Below are positions 46,942-58,738 of a DNA stretch of 64,000 nt, piece by piece (positions within the stretch are counted from its first letter, which is position 1; each line of letters begins with the position of its first letter). The position numbers and the translations under genes are program-made. The stretch is from Cercis canadensis (lineage: Eukaryota > Streptophyta > Magnoliopsida > Fabales > Fabaceae). The stretch spans positions 200,407-264,406 of the forward strand of contig QAOA01001288.1 in assembly GCA_003255065.1 (NCBI GenBank), given 5' to 3'. The notes under the pieces are model-generated. The model made no database searches. It was not told the origin of the DNA and saw only the letters and a list, made by a program, of their open reading frames with translations.

Positions 46942-47690
46942 GGATGAAAGGAACTAGTTGTGAGTATTCTGTCTAATATAACTGACACATGAAACAATTG
47001 ACAAATTAAATATATCGTTACCCAGGTAAAGTCATTTAAGACACAACTGGAGCAGTTTTATAATTAATGTTATTCTCTAATGGTTATTTGCTTTGATTGA
47101 ATTTTTTTCTTTTTTGGTAATAATTGGATCTAATATTTTGTTTAATATGAAAGTAATGGACAAATTATTTTCAATACTACCCACACATGGCTAGCAAAGA
47201 AAACAATGGATGAAAGACATTATTAGTTGCGAGTATTATGTCTAATATAGCTGGCAAAGAAAACAATGGACAAATTAATTATTATTATCCAGTTAGAGTC
47301 ATTTAAGGCACAATTGGAGCAGTTATATAATTAATTTGTTATCCTACAATGGTTTGTGAGGTTGTTTGGTGAGACTGATATTTTTTTTTGTATTAACCTA
47401 GCTCTAATATTATTTTAATAAGAAAAGTAATGGGCAAATTAATTTCAATATTACTCGCACACAGCTGCCAGAGAAAACAATGAGTGAAATGCACTAGGTG
47501 TAGTTTAGTTGCAAGGGTTTGGTAGTTTGTAGTAAGTCAAGGGTTCAAATCTCTATGATCTCATGTTAAAAAAGAAAAATAACAATGTACTAGTTGATTA
47601 CATTCTTATCCTACCTAGATTCATTTAGGGCACAACTAGATCAATTCAATTGTTATCCATCACTAGTTGATTATTTTGGAACAATATTGA
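46942..47690 (+). repeat. Tandem repeat (about 260 bp unit), copies 2 and 3 plus a decayed partial copy
   Basis: Continues the unit seen at 35890-36165. Copy 2 is about 46942-47215, copy 3 about 47216-47500, and a weaker partial follows to 47690 (CTAGTTGATTACATTCTTATC, then TCATTTAGGGCACAACTAG). Confidence 0.75.
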
Positions 47691-48702
47691 TGCGAACCTC
47701 TCGGACCTGCCTCAAGACCCAATATGATTAGTGAAATCCAATTGCCCAAGAAAGTCTAATCAAGTTCATAAAAACAAATAAAGGACCTTGACCCAACACT
47801 TAATGAAGTGAGAACCAAAGGTATAGAATAGACTTAGGTGCCACACTCAAGAGGGGGATGAGGGGGTAAGTGATAAGCCAATAAGAACACCACAAGAATC
47901 AAGATTCTTGATAAGTTCAAAGTTCTCAAGAGAACCAAGAAGGAAAAATCCGTTCATTCATCAAATGTCCAATTTATGCCATAAAGGGGGCTGCCTCCCT
48001 TTAATAGAAGGCATACATCAGCAAGCTTAGCACCTAACCTAGGAAAGCCCTAATTTAGTAAAAGACCTAAGCCTAATAAAAGGCCCAAACACCTAGAATA
48101 GTCCAATAACAAAAGGGGAAATAAACATAGGTGGAAATACATTAAAATAGGCCCAAAATGGCCAAAACACGGAACCAACTCGAACCAACTAAACAAAGCA
48201 CAAGTTTTGAGACAAAAGGGATTATGGACATCATGGGGTGTTGCGGCGCTGAGGGTTTTGTCCTCGCGTTTTGGAAAATGGCATTCTAGGTGTTGCAGCG
48301 CTGTGGCACCAAGAATTCTGGCCCTTGTGGCTTCTCAGTAGAACTAAGGCGCTACGGCGCCACTGATACAACTATCAAGTAAAAAAATCATACAAATAAA
48401 ATAAAATTCTCCAATCATTAAAACATAATCAACCATTAATCCTTAGCAAACAATTATCAAGTATCAATTCAAAATACAAACTATCAATCCAAATCAAGGC
48501 TTAAAACTATCAAATTCATCCTTCCCTTCACCATCCTTAGCAAAGATTACAGCTTCTATTTTGGGTTTTATCATTATCATAACCCAAACCCATAGGTCAT
48601 GACCGTCTCATAGATTGGGCCAGCATGAGGTTCACCCAACTTAGCAAGCCTAACAACTCATCTAAAGAAAGATGAAATTAAATTGAATTTAAAAGCAATA
48701 TA
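47691..48702. other. Unclassified, possibly LTR-derived sequence
   Basis: No gene. Has an LTR-like look in minus orientation (GGCTGCCTCCCTTTAATAGAAG and AAAAGGCCCAAACACC, typical of LTR leaders here) and three GC-rich TTGCGGCGCTG/GCTACGGCGCC motifs at 48240-48365 that also occur in the LTR at 53729-55026. No PPT or PBS was found, so the boundaries are unknown. Confidence 0.35.
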
Positions 48703-48877
48703 TGATGAGCTGCCGAGGCTCCTCAAATTAATTAAGTTTAAGGTCGGTTACCTAAGCTATTTGCAGCAAAGGGCAGCCCTAAGTCGAACCTAAGGATTGT
48801 TCTATTTAGTGAATCATATTAAGAAGCATGTAAACAGAGGGGGTTTTGTTTGGTTTAAGNAAAAAGTGTGTTCATCA
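48703..48877 (-). repeat. Athila LTR collapsed at an assembly gap
   Basis: Begins TGATGAGCTGCCGAGG and ends GTGTTCATCA, the two ends of the same LTR family as 37440-38867, but only 175 bp lie between them and an N stands at 48860. Perfect 5-bp duplications ATATA flank it (48698-48702 and 48878-48882). The missing length, at least about 1.25 kb, cannot be known from this assembly. Confidence 0.9.
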
Positions 48878-49149
48878 ATATAACCAAGCATGGGTAAATG
48901 AAAATTCAGCAAAGTTTCACAAGTAATATAAGCAAAATCACATAATAATACAATAATCCTTGTAAACTTAATAAGCAACCATATATACTTGGAATGACTA
49001 ACGAACGTTTATCCATCCTTGGATAGCATAGCCAACAAAGTAAATGGAATTCCAAAAATATACAAACATTACCAAAGGGTTCCGAAAGCCCAAACATAAA
49101 CAAAAGAAAACCAAATAAGAAAAACACCATCCCTATAGCTACAAAACAT
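48878..49149. other. Unassigned AT-rich DNA
   Basis: Nothing recognised; continues the sequence left of the LTR at 48703. Confidence 0.4.
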
Positions 49150-49281
49150 GCAATACAAGAAAATCCCGATAGATATTTTTGAAAAATTCCAATGGAAATT
49201 AAAAAATCCAATGAAATTCCATTTAGAAGGGGATGGAATTTTTTTAAAAAAATTCCAACAGAATATTCTGTTAGAATATTA
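49150..49281 (+). mobile_element. CACTA fragment (TTCCAACGG subfamily), 5' end
   Basis: Starts CAATACAAGAAAAT, one base from a CACTA terminus, then TTCCAATGG/TTCCAACAG units. It is cut at 49281 by the next CACTA element, so one CACTA inserted into the subterminal array of another. Confidence 0.6.
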
Positions 49282-49339
49282 CACTACAAGAAAAAAAAAG
49301 GATTTTCTCATGAATTTTCTCACGGATTATGACTGTTAG

Positions 49340-50189
49340 GATTTTCTTTCAGACTTTCTCAAGGAATGTCTTTTTGTGAGAACTATCTGTGAGAAAAATC
49401 CGTAAGAAAAAGAATCCCAACCGTCTTCTTTAATGTGGCAAGTGTTCTCATAGACGTCGTCCATGAGAAAAATCAAATGTTCTGAAGGACTCTTTCATGG
49501 AGACTAAACTCTGTGAGAACACATTGCGCACCATTTCATTTAAAATTTGAAATTTAGGGTTTTCTCTCATGGAGAAAATTTGTGAGAATTTTGGGATTAT
49601 CAGCCCCCTTGCAGTTCACTTTCCTCATTTTCAAATTCATTTTTCCCAATCCTCACCTCGATTTCTTTCCTCTACCTCATGCGAATCCAATTTTCTATCC
49701 ATTCTTAACCTCTTTCCGGTGGCATCAAGGAGTTTGAAGCTCAGTTTCTTTGCTTTGGATTAGAGATAGGTCTATTTCTACCGAATTCTAGTTTATACTT
49801 TTGTCTATGAACAAAACTTGAAGTTCTTTTGTTTCTAGGTAGATTATCTTCTAGATTTTGTTAAGGCTTTTGTTGTATGAATTGTGAAGAATGATTGTGC
49901 TATTTTTATGGATTATTTTGGATGTTGTAGAATTTATTAGAATTTTGATTATTTTAGGTAACTTTATTGTATTAATTTAATGATGAAATTGGTCAGATTG
50001 CTTTAAATTTTGTTATGGATTTTGTTGTATGAATTATGTAGAATGATTCTGCTATTTTTTTGGATTTTTTTGGATGTTGTAGAATTGATAAGAATTTATT
50101 ATAATTTTTTTGGATTTTTAATTCATGTGTAATTATGTGAAAATTTTAATTCCTATTTTATTTAAGTTAATTTTAGGGGAGATTCTGCC
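49340..50189 (+). other. CACTA leader region
   Basis: No protein-coding gene supported; AT-rich with subterminal repeats at first. The open frame 49569-49763 is not related to anything I recognise. Confidence 0.45.
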
Positions 50190-50585
50190 CAATTTTTGTT
50201 CGGGTTTGAGGTTTATGGTTTAGGAGTTTAGTGCTTTAGCGTTAAGATTAGGGATTTAGGGGTTTAGAGTTTGGTGTTTGAGGTTTAGGAGTTTAATGAT
50301 TTAAGGTTTAAGGTTTAGGATTTTAGTGATTTAGGGTTAGGGTTTAAGGGTTAGGAGTTTAGGGTTTAGGGTTTGTGGTTTTAGGAGTTTAGTGATTTAG
50401 AGTTTAGGATTTTGGGGTTTAGTGATTTAAGGTCAGGATTTAAGGGTTTAAGGTTTTGGTTTTAGGGGCTTAGTGATTTAGGGCTAAGGTTTAGGGGTTT
50501 GGGGTTTTTGGTTTTAGGAGTTTAGTGATTTAGGGTTTAGGGTTTAATGATTTAAGGTTAGGGTTTAGGGGTTTGGGGTTTATGG
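50190..50585 (+). repeat. Degenerate telomere-like array (GTTTAGGG/TTTAGGAGTTTAGTG units)
   Basis: About 400 bp of imperfect units built on GGTTTAGG and GGGTTTA with a longer period (AGGAGTTTAGTGATTTAGGG). It resembles the plant telomere repeat TTTAGGG but is irregular and sits inside a transposon leader. Confidence 0.75.
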
Positions 50586-50647
50586 TATCATAAATTTATT
50601 GTGTTATTAATTTATGCTGAATTAATTACTTTTTTGTATGACAAATG

Positions 50648-53555
50648 TCAGACGATCGTAGGCGTTCATCTCCAGCATCTAGGCCCTCCAAAAGGGACAA
50701 AGGCAACATTATTGCTCGGCCTTCTCAGATCAAGCTAGCCTTTCCTTTGTTTATTGATAGGAATTATTGCTGTTCCAATTAAATTAAACCGAATTCCCTA
50801 AACATAATGCAATATAGGGACAATCCGGGAATTCACTCAAGGAATGCAATAGCTAATTAACAATTTCAAGATTAAGAACAAGGGATTTTTTTAAACATAA
50901 TCTATATTACCAAACTATAAAATGAAAAATTAAACAAAGATTAATTTAGTTAATTAAAAATGTAACATAGCTAGACATCCTTCAATAACCGGTTTGATTC
51001 ATCCTAGATTAACATGAGTAATCAAGTCCTAATGCATAGCACTGCTAATTGAGTTTAATTACAATTGAAATCTCTAATTATGACTAATTGTTTCTACTGA
51101 GTTATCACTTAGGATTCGATTAACCACATGCAATCACTAATCTTGCAATCACAAAGACTAAGCAATTAGTGGATAAATCTAATAACCGAACATCATTTAG
51201 CATAGCATAGCTTCTCTGAATTCTGACCATATATTAAAGATTAATCAATCTAAATTTTGTTTCCTACTTCAAAATTCATATAAATTACAAAGATTTCCAT
51301 GAATCCATACAAAAACTAAAGCAAGGCAAAAATCCAAAGAAGACAAAATTGCATTAAGTTTAATCCAATTAAGTGCAGAATCTTAAAATCCAACTGATTA
51401 ATTCAGGAGTCTTAGCTAGGTTACAAGTGTTCTACTCCTCCATGGTCATGAAATACAAGCTCCAATAGAGGAAGAAAGCCATGGTTCAGTAAGCTCCAGA
51501 ATTTACAATAGAAGAAATGAAAACTGTCTAAAACTAGAATAATCAGAATGAATAAAAATGCTGCCTCCCTTTAACCTAATTATAAACCCCTAATTACAAT
51601 GCCACCCAAATTACCCCTAAGTTAGGTTTAAATCTCTGGACCTCAGCTTCAAATGGGCCCCAGTTTGGGCCTTATTAGGTTTGAAATGAGGAAGTTAAGC
51701 CCAAATCTTTTCACAAAGGTCCAATCTCGGTTCTAGGATATCGGTTCTAACTTCTGGGTCAAATTTGACCCACTTAACTTCCGAATTAGCCTTAGAGGTA
51801 TGAATGAAAGTTGTAGACAATTATCTTAGCTTTCCTATAAGGTAATATTCACAAATTTTAGACATCCAAAACTAAAGATATACCCGAAATACAGAACAAT
51901 GTCAAAAACCTAATAATGCTGAAGAAAATAATTAAACCCAATATGAACCCAAACTTATGAAATAAGGCCAAGCCCACTCAATTAAGCATTAAAAGAGATT
52001 TAAGAAGCTAGAAATGAGGGATAATTACTACATACAAAGTGTGATTATCATTTATGCCATCCCCAGTGTTGGCTCGCACACCAGTTCCCATTGCAACAGA
52101 AGATGGGTACTCAGGAGTCGCCACACCAAGCAGCGCATCGTCATTCATTGGGGGGGGGGGGTTGTCTAATGCCAGTCCGAGCATGTCAGACTCACAATCG
52201 CCTGGCGCCCGAGTGACTGGTCAGATGTGGATCTTTCCACAAGGGAGAAAAGAGTAAGTTAATTATAATACTTGGCTGAATACTAGTTTATGGTTTATAT
52301 TTTATTGTTTTCATACTGATAAACATTTATTCTTTTTGTGCAGCTTTTTTCCTTCAAAGGAGCCCATCCACTTCCTTTCGACTATCAATAAGTCAAAATA
52401 TGAGGATGTTTAGGTGGACTTCACCTTTGTTTTTTATGAGGTGAAAGAACTATAGTGGACCGAGTTCAAGGTATTATTTTCAACTTAATTAATTATACTT
52501 TATTTTAGACTAACTTAATTTTAATTTTTATTAACCTTGATATTATGTTTTCTAATGCAAAGGAAATGTGTTTAGGACTCGCAGTTTGAAAGCCAGATTC
52601 CTAAGATCTGGCTCTCAAAATGCAATGACAACATTTGCGCCTCCTTCTAAGACATCAGGACTCAGAAGACGACGGGCAAATGGTTGTCGCCTATTATGTT
52701 GGAGGCCTTAAGAGCTAAATGGACCTCCAAACAGTACAAGGCAATCTTAGACCGCAACAAGAAAAATAAGTCATTGGATTAGGGCCAGGCTTATCACAAG
52801 GGCACTTCAATAATCTTCTCTGAACACAAATGGAGCCTAGTAAGTTCTTGATTTAATAACGAATTTTACTTTTATATATGTTTTAAAATTATGTTAATTT
52901 ATGTTTACTAACGGTTGAACTTTTTTGTAGACAAAGGAGTTGGGGAGAGAGCTCAACGCACCAAAGGTCTTTCGTCACCACCAGCATAGTTTCATCAAGG
53001 GCTGGGTCCATTTACAGGCTCAATCCACTTATATAAGTATTTTTGAAGTTCATTAGTCTTTATGTAAATTAATTATATGTATGTATTTCATACTAATATA
53101 CTACTTTTATCTATGTAGATTGATTATGAGAGCCGTTGGTTTGAGAGCCAAACCCAATCCTCTTCGTCTTCTGTCAATGACACCAGGTTATGGCTCGATG
53201 TCATTGGCTGCAAGAACAAGAAGGGTCGGGTTTATGGCATGGGCTGAGGCCGGTGTGTTGGACTCGGCCCAACCACAAGCTACTCAACCCTCCAAGCAGC
53301 CAGATCCTTGGCTGTCGGAGATTATGTCGCAGGTGTCAACTTTAACACAATAGGTGATCAAGCTGGAAAGCTTGAACAGAGTGGTCCAAGTTCTTAAAGC
53401 CTCTGGCACATCCACAGAGGAGCTTGCTACAATGTTGGCTCAACTCCTGCAGCAACAAGGTCAAGGTGCCCCATCCGTTGCGGCCTCATAGCCCTCGACT
53501 AACGATTATGATGACGCAACCGAGGACCTTAGAGGCGACGACCACGGGGATTAGG
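50648..53555 (+). pseudogene. TNP1-like plant transposase protein (Ptta/En/Spm family)
   Basis: Exon pieces: 50648-50754 (MSDDRRRSSPASRPSKRDKG), 52056-52253 after the nested LTR (Ser/Pro/Gly-rich), 52344-52470, 52560-52838 (LRAKWTSKQYKAILDRNKKN and GTSIIFSEHKWSL), 52931-53032 (TKELGRELNAPKVFRHHQHS) and 53120-53555 (CKNKKGRVYGMG, then a coiled-coil stretch KLESLNRVVQVLKASG). Layout and blocks equal the gene at 4574-6237 but the sequence is clearly diverged, fitting the different subterminal repeats. In-frame stops lie in several exons (for example near 52410, 52453, 52782, 53248 and 53351), so it is dead. Confidence 0.78.
50755..52050 (-). repeat. Solo LTR (Athila-like, other subfamily) with 5-bp TSD
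   Basis: 1296 bp, TGATAGGAATT to GTGATTATCA in plus reading, between perfect duplications TTTAT (50750-50754 and 52051-52055). It shares blocks such as GGGCCCCAGTTTGGGC and GAGGAAGTTAAGCCC with the 37440/56637 LTR family, but is well diverged from it. Confidence 0.9.
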
Positions 53556-53728
53556 GTTTAGGGCTTTGTATTATACTTTTTTTTTTCATTTTATAACTTT
53601 TTTTTTATTGTTTAGATAAAAAAAAGTAGTCATTTTTAGAAAAAAAAAAAAAAAATCTTTCTCACGGAATATATCTCGGATTTGTGTCTAAGAGACATTT
53701 CTCACGGATCGAAGTCTGTTACGTAAAA

Positions 53729-55026
53729 TGTGAACGCAAGTGCACGTGCCGTAATCAAGTAATAAAGAAGTGAGATAAAGTATCGTCCCACGGAGACTGT
53801 GGCTACTAAGTACCAAAATTATGCATATTCTAATTTTATCTAGACAATTGATAGGTGAATTATGATGATATTTAAATGCAAAACAGTAAATAAAGAATAA
53901 TTGCTGTAAAATTGAGTAAGAATATGATGAGAAAATATCTAGGATGTCGATTTCACCGTAGCTAGTCTGGATCTTTATTCCTAATTTATTAATCAACAAC
54001 AATCTCTCTAATTGCTAGCCAAGAACCCTAAGTTATTTATTAGCCTTTCCCAAGGTCAAACAAATATATTCCCAACTATGAATCCACTATATTCCTATGT
54101 GAATTACGAATAATCTCAGAATTCAATTCGTTCTATGGTTCTTTTTAATGGCTACATAAACCATAACGGTATATTCCTATCCCTTATGTAATTTATGTTC
54201 TTAATCCCTATAGTCTTCAATTACAATTAACCTTCCAGTATTATTGTAATTACAAACTCATCTAAATTGATGGCCAGTCAAACATAAGCATTAAGTATGG
54301 AGACCAAGAAGTCAATTTAAGAAGGTCCTTTGATTAGTTTTTTCGAAATTACAATCCATCATAAGCTAGGCTACATCTCCACCCTAGATGGTGGAATTAG
54401 TTCATATTCAAGGTAGAAAATAAACTCAACCAGATTATACATCAGAAACAGAGAAAAGGAAGAATTGAACTCTTGGTGATGCCGATTCGATGCCGAAAAA
54501 CTCTGATCTTCAAGCTTGAATCCTCTTTTATTCTTGCCTCTTCTCCCAAGAGTGTGGAACCCTAATTTAGACTTTAAGAGTCCTATTTATAGGCCCTAGG
54601 AAGTTTAGGAGCAAAAGGAATTAAATTAAAATAGAATTCCTAGTAAAATTAGGAAGTTAAAATGTCAAATCACGAGTTGACTGCCGGGGGGCTGCAGCCT
54701 TGGGTTTGAGCGCTGCAGCGCCCTGAAGTTTGCCTGACGGGCGCTGCGGCGCCCTTCTTTCTGGATTTCAGTCTCTATTTGCTGAAGCTAGGGCGCTGTG
54801 GCGCCCTGAGTGGGGGCTGCGGCGCCCAAGCCTTGCCTTCAATTCCAACTTGCATGATTTTCTTTCTTTCTTGTACCGAATTTCTCCAAAATAGCTTCCA
54901 TAGTTCCCAAAACATAAACCTACAAAAATGAGACTTAAATCATGAAAACCTGTCCTAAAATGCTCAAGAATAGACAAGAATCAAACAAGAACATTATGAG
55001 ATAAGCGGTATAAAATCCACTTATCA
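53729..55026 (-). repeat. LTR of a further Athila-like element (3' LTR, minus orientation)
   Basis: 1298 bp, TGTGAACGCAAGTGC to CCACTTATCA in plus reading, followed by a PPT (55027-55042, minus strand). Contains four copies of a GCTGCGGCGCC-type motif (54700-54830). Its partner LTR and target duplication are not in the window. Confidence 0.75.
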
Positions 55027-56636
55027 AATACCCCCAAACTTAAGATTTTGCTCGTCCTCGAGCAAAAACCCGGGGCTCTATTTAACTTTTCGAACTACAG
55101 ATAAATGCTTTTGCTCTACTCCTCCATTAGGTCTCAAAGACAAGGGGAAATCAGAATTCCAGGAAACAAGCTCAAATCAGAACAGTGATGTACTCTATCA
55201 TTGAAATCCTTTATAACTAACAAACTCCTTGAGTGTGTGTGTGTATACAAGCACATTGACCAAATGAAAACATTAATCATGTTATACATGTCTTTACTCA
55301 TAGATGTTTGACCTCTTAATTTGGACAGTACGGAACTCCATAGGCTAGTTATCATGTCACTCTCTACTAATGTAGGCTTGTTTTTGACATTAAAGATCAA
55401 AAGGTCTTTTTCAACCTTGTAGTGTAAGGCTATGGTTGGGGAATGGTATATGGTTCTCAACATGGCTCAAATCACCCATGACACATTACCTCAGCTAGGA
55501 TTTTAGAGCACTTCTTTCTCTTAGGTTTTTCACCCAATCTGTTCACTTCTTTCCTTTTCTCACTTGTCAACTACCTTGATTAAATTCTTTTTGCTTTCTT
55601 CTTCCTCTTGTTCTGTCTTACGATGTTGGTTTCATCCCCCACTTTTATTCTTTCTTTTATTTCTTAATGGGGGTGCACCAACCTTTTTCAATCACATTGT
55701 GAGTCAAGAGGGCACACTTTTTGTGCAAATTTTTTTTTTTTCTTTTTAAAGTTCAATACTCCACCCATCCTCCCTATATGTCACTGTGCTTTCAATATTT
55801 TTCCTAGTATCTGTGTGAATCATGAATGTAAGGTTAGGGAAAATCTTGACGATTTCGGATTTCTGTATGGGTTGACAAGGAAAGGGGCTAAATGTTAGGC
55901 TCAACTGGGGTGACTAAGAGAATTCACAGAATGGTTTGTCTTGAAAGGCTCAAACGATCCAAACATTGCCTAGATCATTTCCTTACTGTCTCAAAGCCTA
56001 GGATTTCGCCTCAAATGGCATTCAAACTAGTTCTAGAGTTCAAATGAGGTCATGTAGTGTTAGGTATGCATAAATTTACTTTAAAATTCACTAGGGTCAT
56101 GCATAGGATCAAGTGCTTAAATTGTGTCAAGGGGAGAGTTAATAATAGAGGAAAATCATAGGAGAGGAATCATGTAACATAAGCTTATGCATATTTTCAA
56201 AAAAAATTCTGATTACTACACAAGAGATTTTATCACTGACCCTAGAGTTTCAAATTTGCACAGATATCATCTCATTACTCATTACTGCCAGTTATGGGAA
56301 TGGAAAACTATAAGGTACTCAGTAAATAAACAGTATTTTTCCACCCCCAAACTTAGTACATGCATTGTCCTCAATGAATCCCAAAAAAAAGAAAGAAAAA
56401 TACTTCCCTAGAAGGCTTCAGACATGCTGTCGGTGCCGCCAGGTTCCTCATCGGTGGCTGTAGGGGGGAAGCACAGGTGGCAGTGGGAATGGTGGAACAG
56501 CGGAGCCCTGACCAGCGGAGCACTGGCTATGAAACTCGGCCAAATGAGCATTAAAGCTCATCTGGTGCTCGAAGAAGAGATCGGCGCGCTCCATGAATCT
56601 CTTAGTCTGATACATAAAACGGGACGAGCGATCCGC
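55027..56636 (-). other. PPT and internal tail of the element whose LTR is 53729-55026
   Basis: The PPT reads TTAAGTTTGGGGGTATT on the minus strand. The sequence next to it (TTTTGCTCGTCCTCGAGCAAA, an inverted repeat at 55047-55067) is common in plant gypsy tails. A 66-codon minus-strand piece at 56448-56648 (RFMERADLFFEHQMSFNAHL) may be the end of a retroelement gene. No other gene. Cut at 56637 by the next insertion. Confidence 0.55.
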
Positions 56637-58058
56637 TGATGAACACACTTTTTATACAATAGTTATTCCTCATACTTAGTCTTTTAAACCTCTTTTGGGC
56701 TGAATTGCATAGACTTAGACCTCATTTCATGACTTTGGATCCATTTGTGCTTAATTGCAATTTCCAGCAATACTGAGCATTTTATGCTGTCTCTGTGTTT
56801 CGTGCATATCTTGAGTTCTGGATGTCTAAAAATTCCGAGTCATACCTTGTAGGAAAGCTGAGAGAATTGTCTAAAACTTTCTTTCAGGGCTCTAAAGCTA
56901 ATTCGGACGTTCAGAAGGTCATATGTAGCCTGGAAGCCAGAGAAGACATGCTGTCGTAGGATCTACATGCAGTATTTGGATCATAACTTGAGTTGTGGAT
57001 GTCATATGGACCTGAAACTGGTACCATTGGAAAGCTAACAGACAGAGCTTCAATTGATATGAATACCAGTTCACCATATTTTATATTGAAGATGGTCTTA
57101 TTTGCTGTGGAAGTTAGCTGACGGTTCCAGACACCTATTGCCACTTAAATGGGTCTAACTTCCTCATGACAAGTCCAAATGGGCCCAAACCAAAGCCCAA
57201 TTGAAGCTAAGGCCCATGGGAACAAGTGTGCCCTAAGGGCAATTTGGGTGTGCATGTAATTTTGGAGGTCTATATCAGCACAAGAGGGCAGCCGAAATTG
57301 ACAAGTAGTGAATTAGATATTTTTAGACAGCTTTTACTCCTTTCTTAGTCCTTAAGTTTTCTCTTAGATATTTTTGTAAGAACTCAGCTCTTCTTGTTCA
57401 TGGAGGGCTAATTCATCAAATCAATCCAGGTTTTGGCTGTTCTGATTATTGGTTTTGAGATTATGTGTTGTTGTTATTCATTCAATGATTAATCTGTTTC
57501 TTGCTTCCTCTGGATTATTCTGTTTGGATTGTTAAAATTCAAATTTGGATCTTCATGTGTGATTGTTTAATTGCATGTGATTAAAGAGGATTGTATGGTT
57601 GATTAATGTTTCTGAGCTTTTGGATGGATTAATCACCTTGGCTGGATCATGGACTTAGGTAAAACTAGACTTGAATGTTTGCTTAATTCATTTGGTCTTA
57701 GTTAAAACCGAATTCTGGTTGCTTAACCAGTGGAATCCATAGAACATTGAGAGGCTTCTTGATATGTTTTAAAGGCCAAGAACGTGGTTAATAATTGAAT
57801 GGATCATTAGAAATCAAATATGAACTAAAATCAGAATCAGTTAAGGCTTGGATTGGTTGCTTTCTTTAAAACTCTACCACTTTCAATTAATTTCTGTTAA
57901 GCACTTAAACCAACAAAACCCCCTTTGTTTACATGCTTCTTAATATGATTCACTAAATAGAACAATCCTTAGATTCGACTTAGGGCTGTCCTATGCTGCA
58001 AATAGCTAGGTAACCGACCTTAAACTTAATTAATTTGAGGAGCCTCGGCAGCTCATCA
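56637..58058 (+). repeat. 5' LTR of the Athila element
   Basis: 1422 bp, TGATGAACACAC to CAGCTCATCA. Its left flank TCCGC (56632-56636) would be the target site. Reverse-orientation match to the solo LTR at 37440-38867. Confidence 0.93.
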
Positions 58059-58063
58059 AATTT

Positions 58064-58081
58064 TGGCACCGTTGCCGGGGA
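58064..58081 (+). other. Primer-binding site (tRNA-Asp type)
   Basis: TGGCACCGTTGCCGGGGA, five bases after the LTR; one base different from the site at 30044-30064. Confidence 0.88.
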
Positions 58082-58738
58082 TTGTTCTATCTTTGAATCA
58101 ATAGTATTAGTAGTAAAACTAACTTTTAACTTCCCCCTAATTCACCCTCTTTGTGTTTGAGTTTTTGTTCTTTTTAGGGTTTTGGCCACTTTTTCCATAA
58201 CTTTTTGGCCAAGTATCCATTCTGTTTGAGGCCAGTAGCTATTGTTTTTCTTGATTTGAAGTGTCCTTAGATGTTTTATATTGTGATTGAGTGAATTCTG
58301 GCCATTTGGACCATTTCCCCTTTGTTTTTCTTTCGGTTTGGCCCGATTTAGTGAATTATGGTTCTACTGTTCAAAACGAAAGTTTTTGCTCCGATTGACC
58401 TAAGACTTAGTCAGTTGAAGGAAAAGGGCCTAACTCACACAAGTCACAGCCTATGGCTGTGAGGTCTGCTTTTTTAAGCCAAATTCCACTATTTTGACCA
58501 CTTTTCCATTTTTTTAAAGATTTTTTATTTGATTTTTGAGTTCCATTTTTATCCACCTTTCGTCCTGTGGTGGTAGAAAAATTTTTAAAAATGTTTAGAT
58601 ACCTTTTCTAGTCCTATTTTGGTGTCTTTTTACCTTTGTTTTGTGTTTTTGGTGTGTTTCTGTTTTAGCTAAATTCTGTCAGTTTTGTGTGTTTTTCTTT
58701 GTTTTTGTACATTGTGGTGTGTTTAGGCATTTAGCCAC
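58082..58738 (+). other. Athila leader between PBS and gag
   Basis: No gene; T-rich leader with the packaging region expected here. Confidence 0.6.

Larger units (their letters stand above)
49282..53728 (+). mobile_element. CACTA transposon (TCTCACGG subfamily) with TNP1-like gene, 3' end cut
   Basis: The left terminus CACTACAAGAAAAA begins right after TTA (49279-49281). About 250 bp of TTCTCACGG/CTGTGAGAA units follow, then a leader, a telomere-like array (50190-50585), the TNP1-like gene (50648-53555) and right-hand TCTCACGGA units (53660-53715). A solo LTR with its own duplication (50755-52050) sits in the gene. The right terminus is not visible because an LTR begins at 53729. Confidence 0.85.

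Noticed and set aside
50190-50585. Chromosome end or true telomere
   Set aside because: Units are irregular, the array is only about 400 bp, and it lies inside a CACTA element with sequence on both sides.
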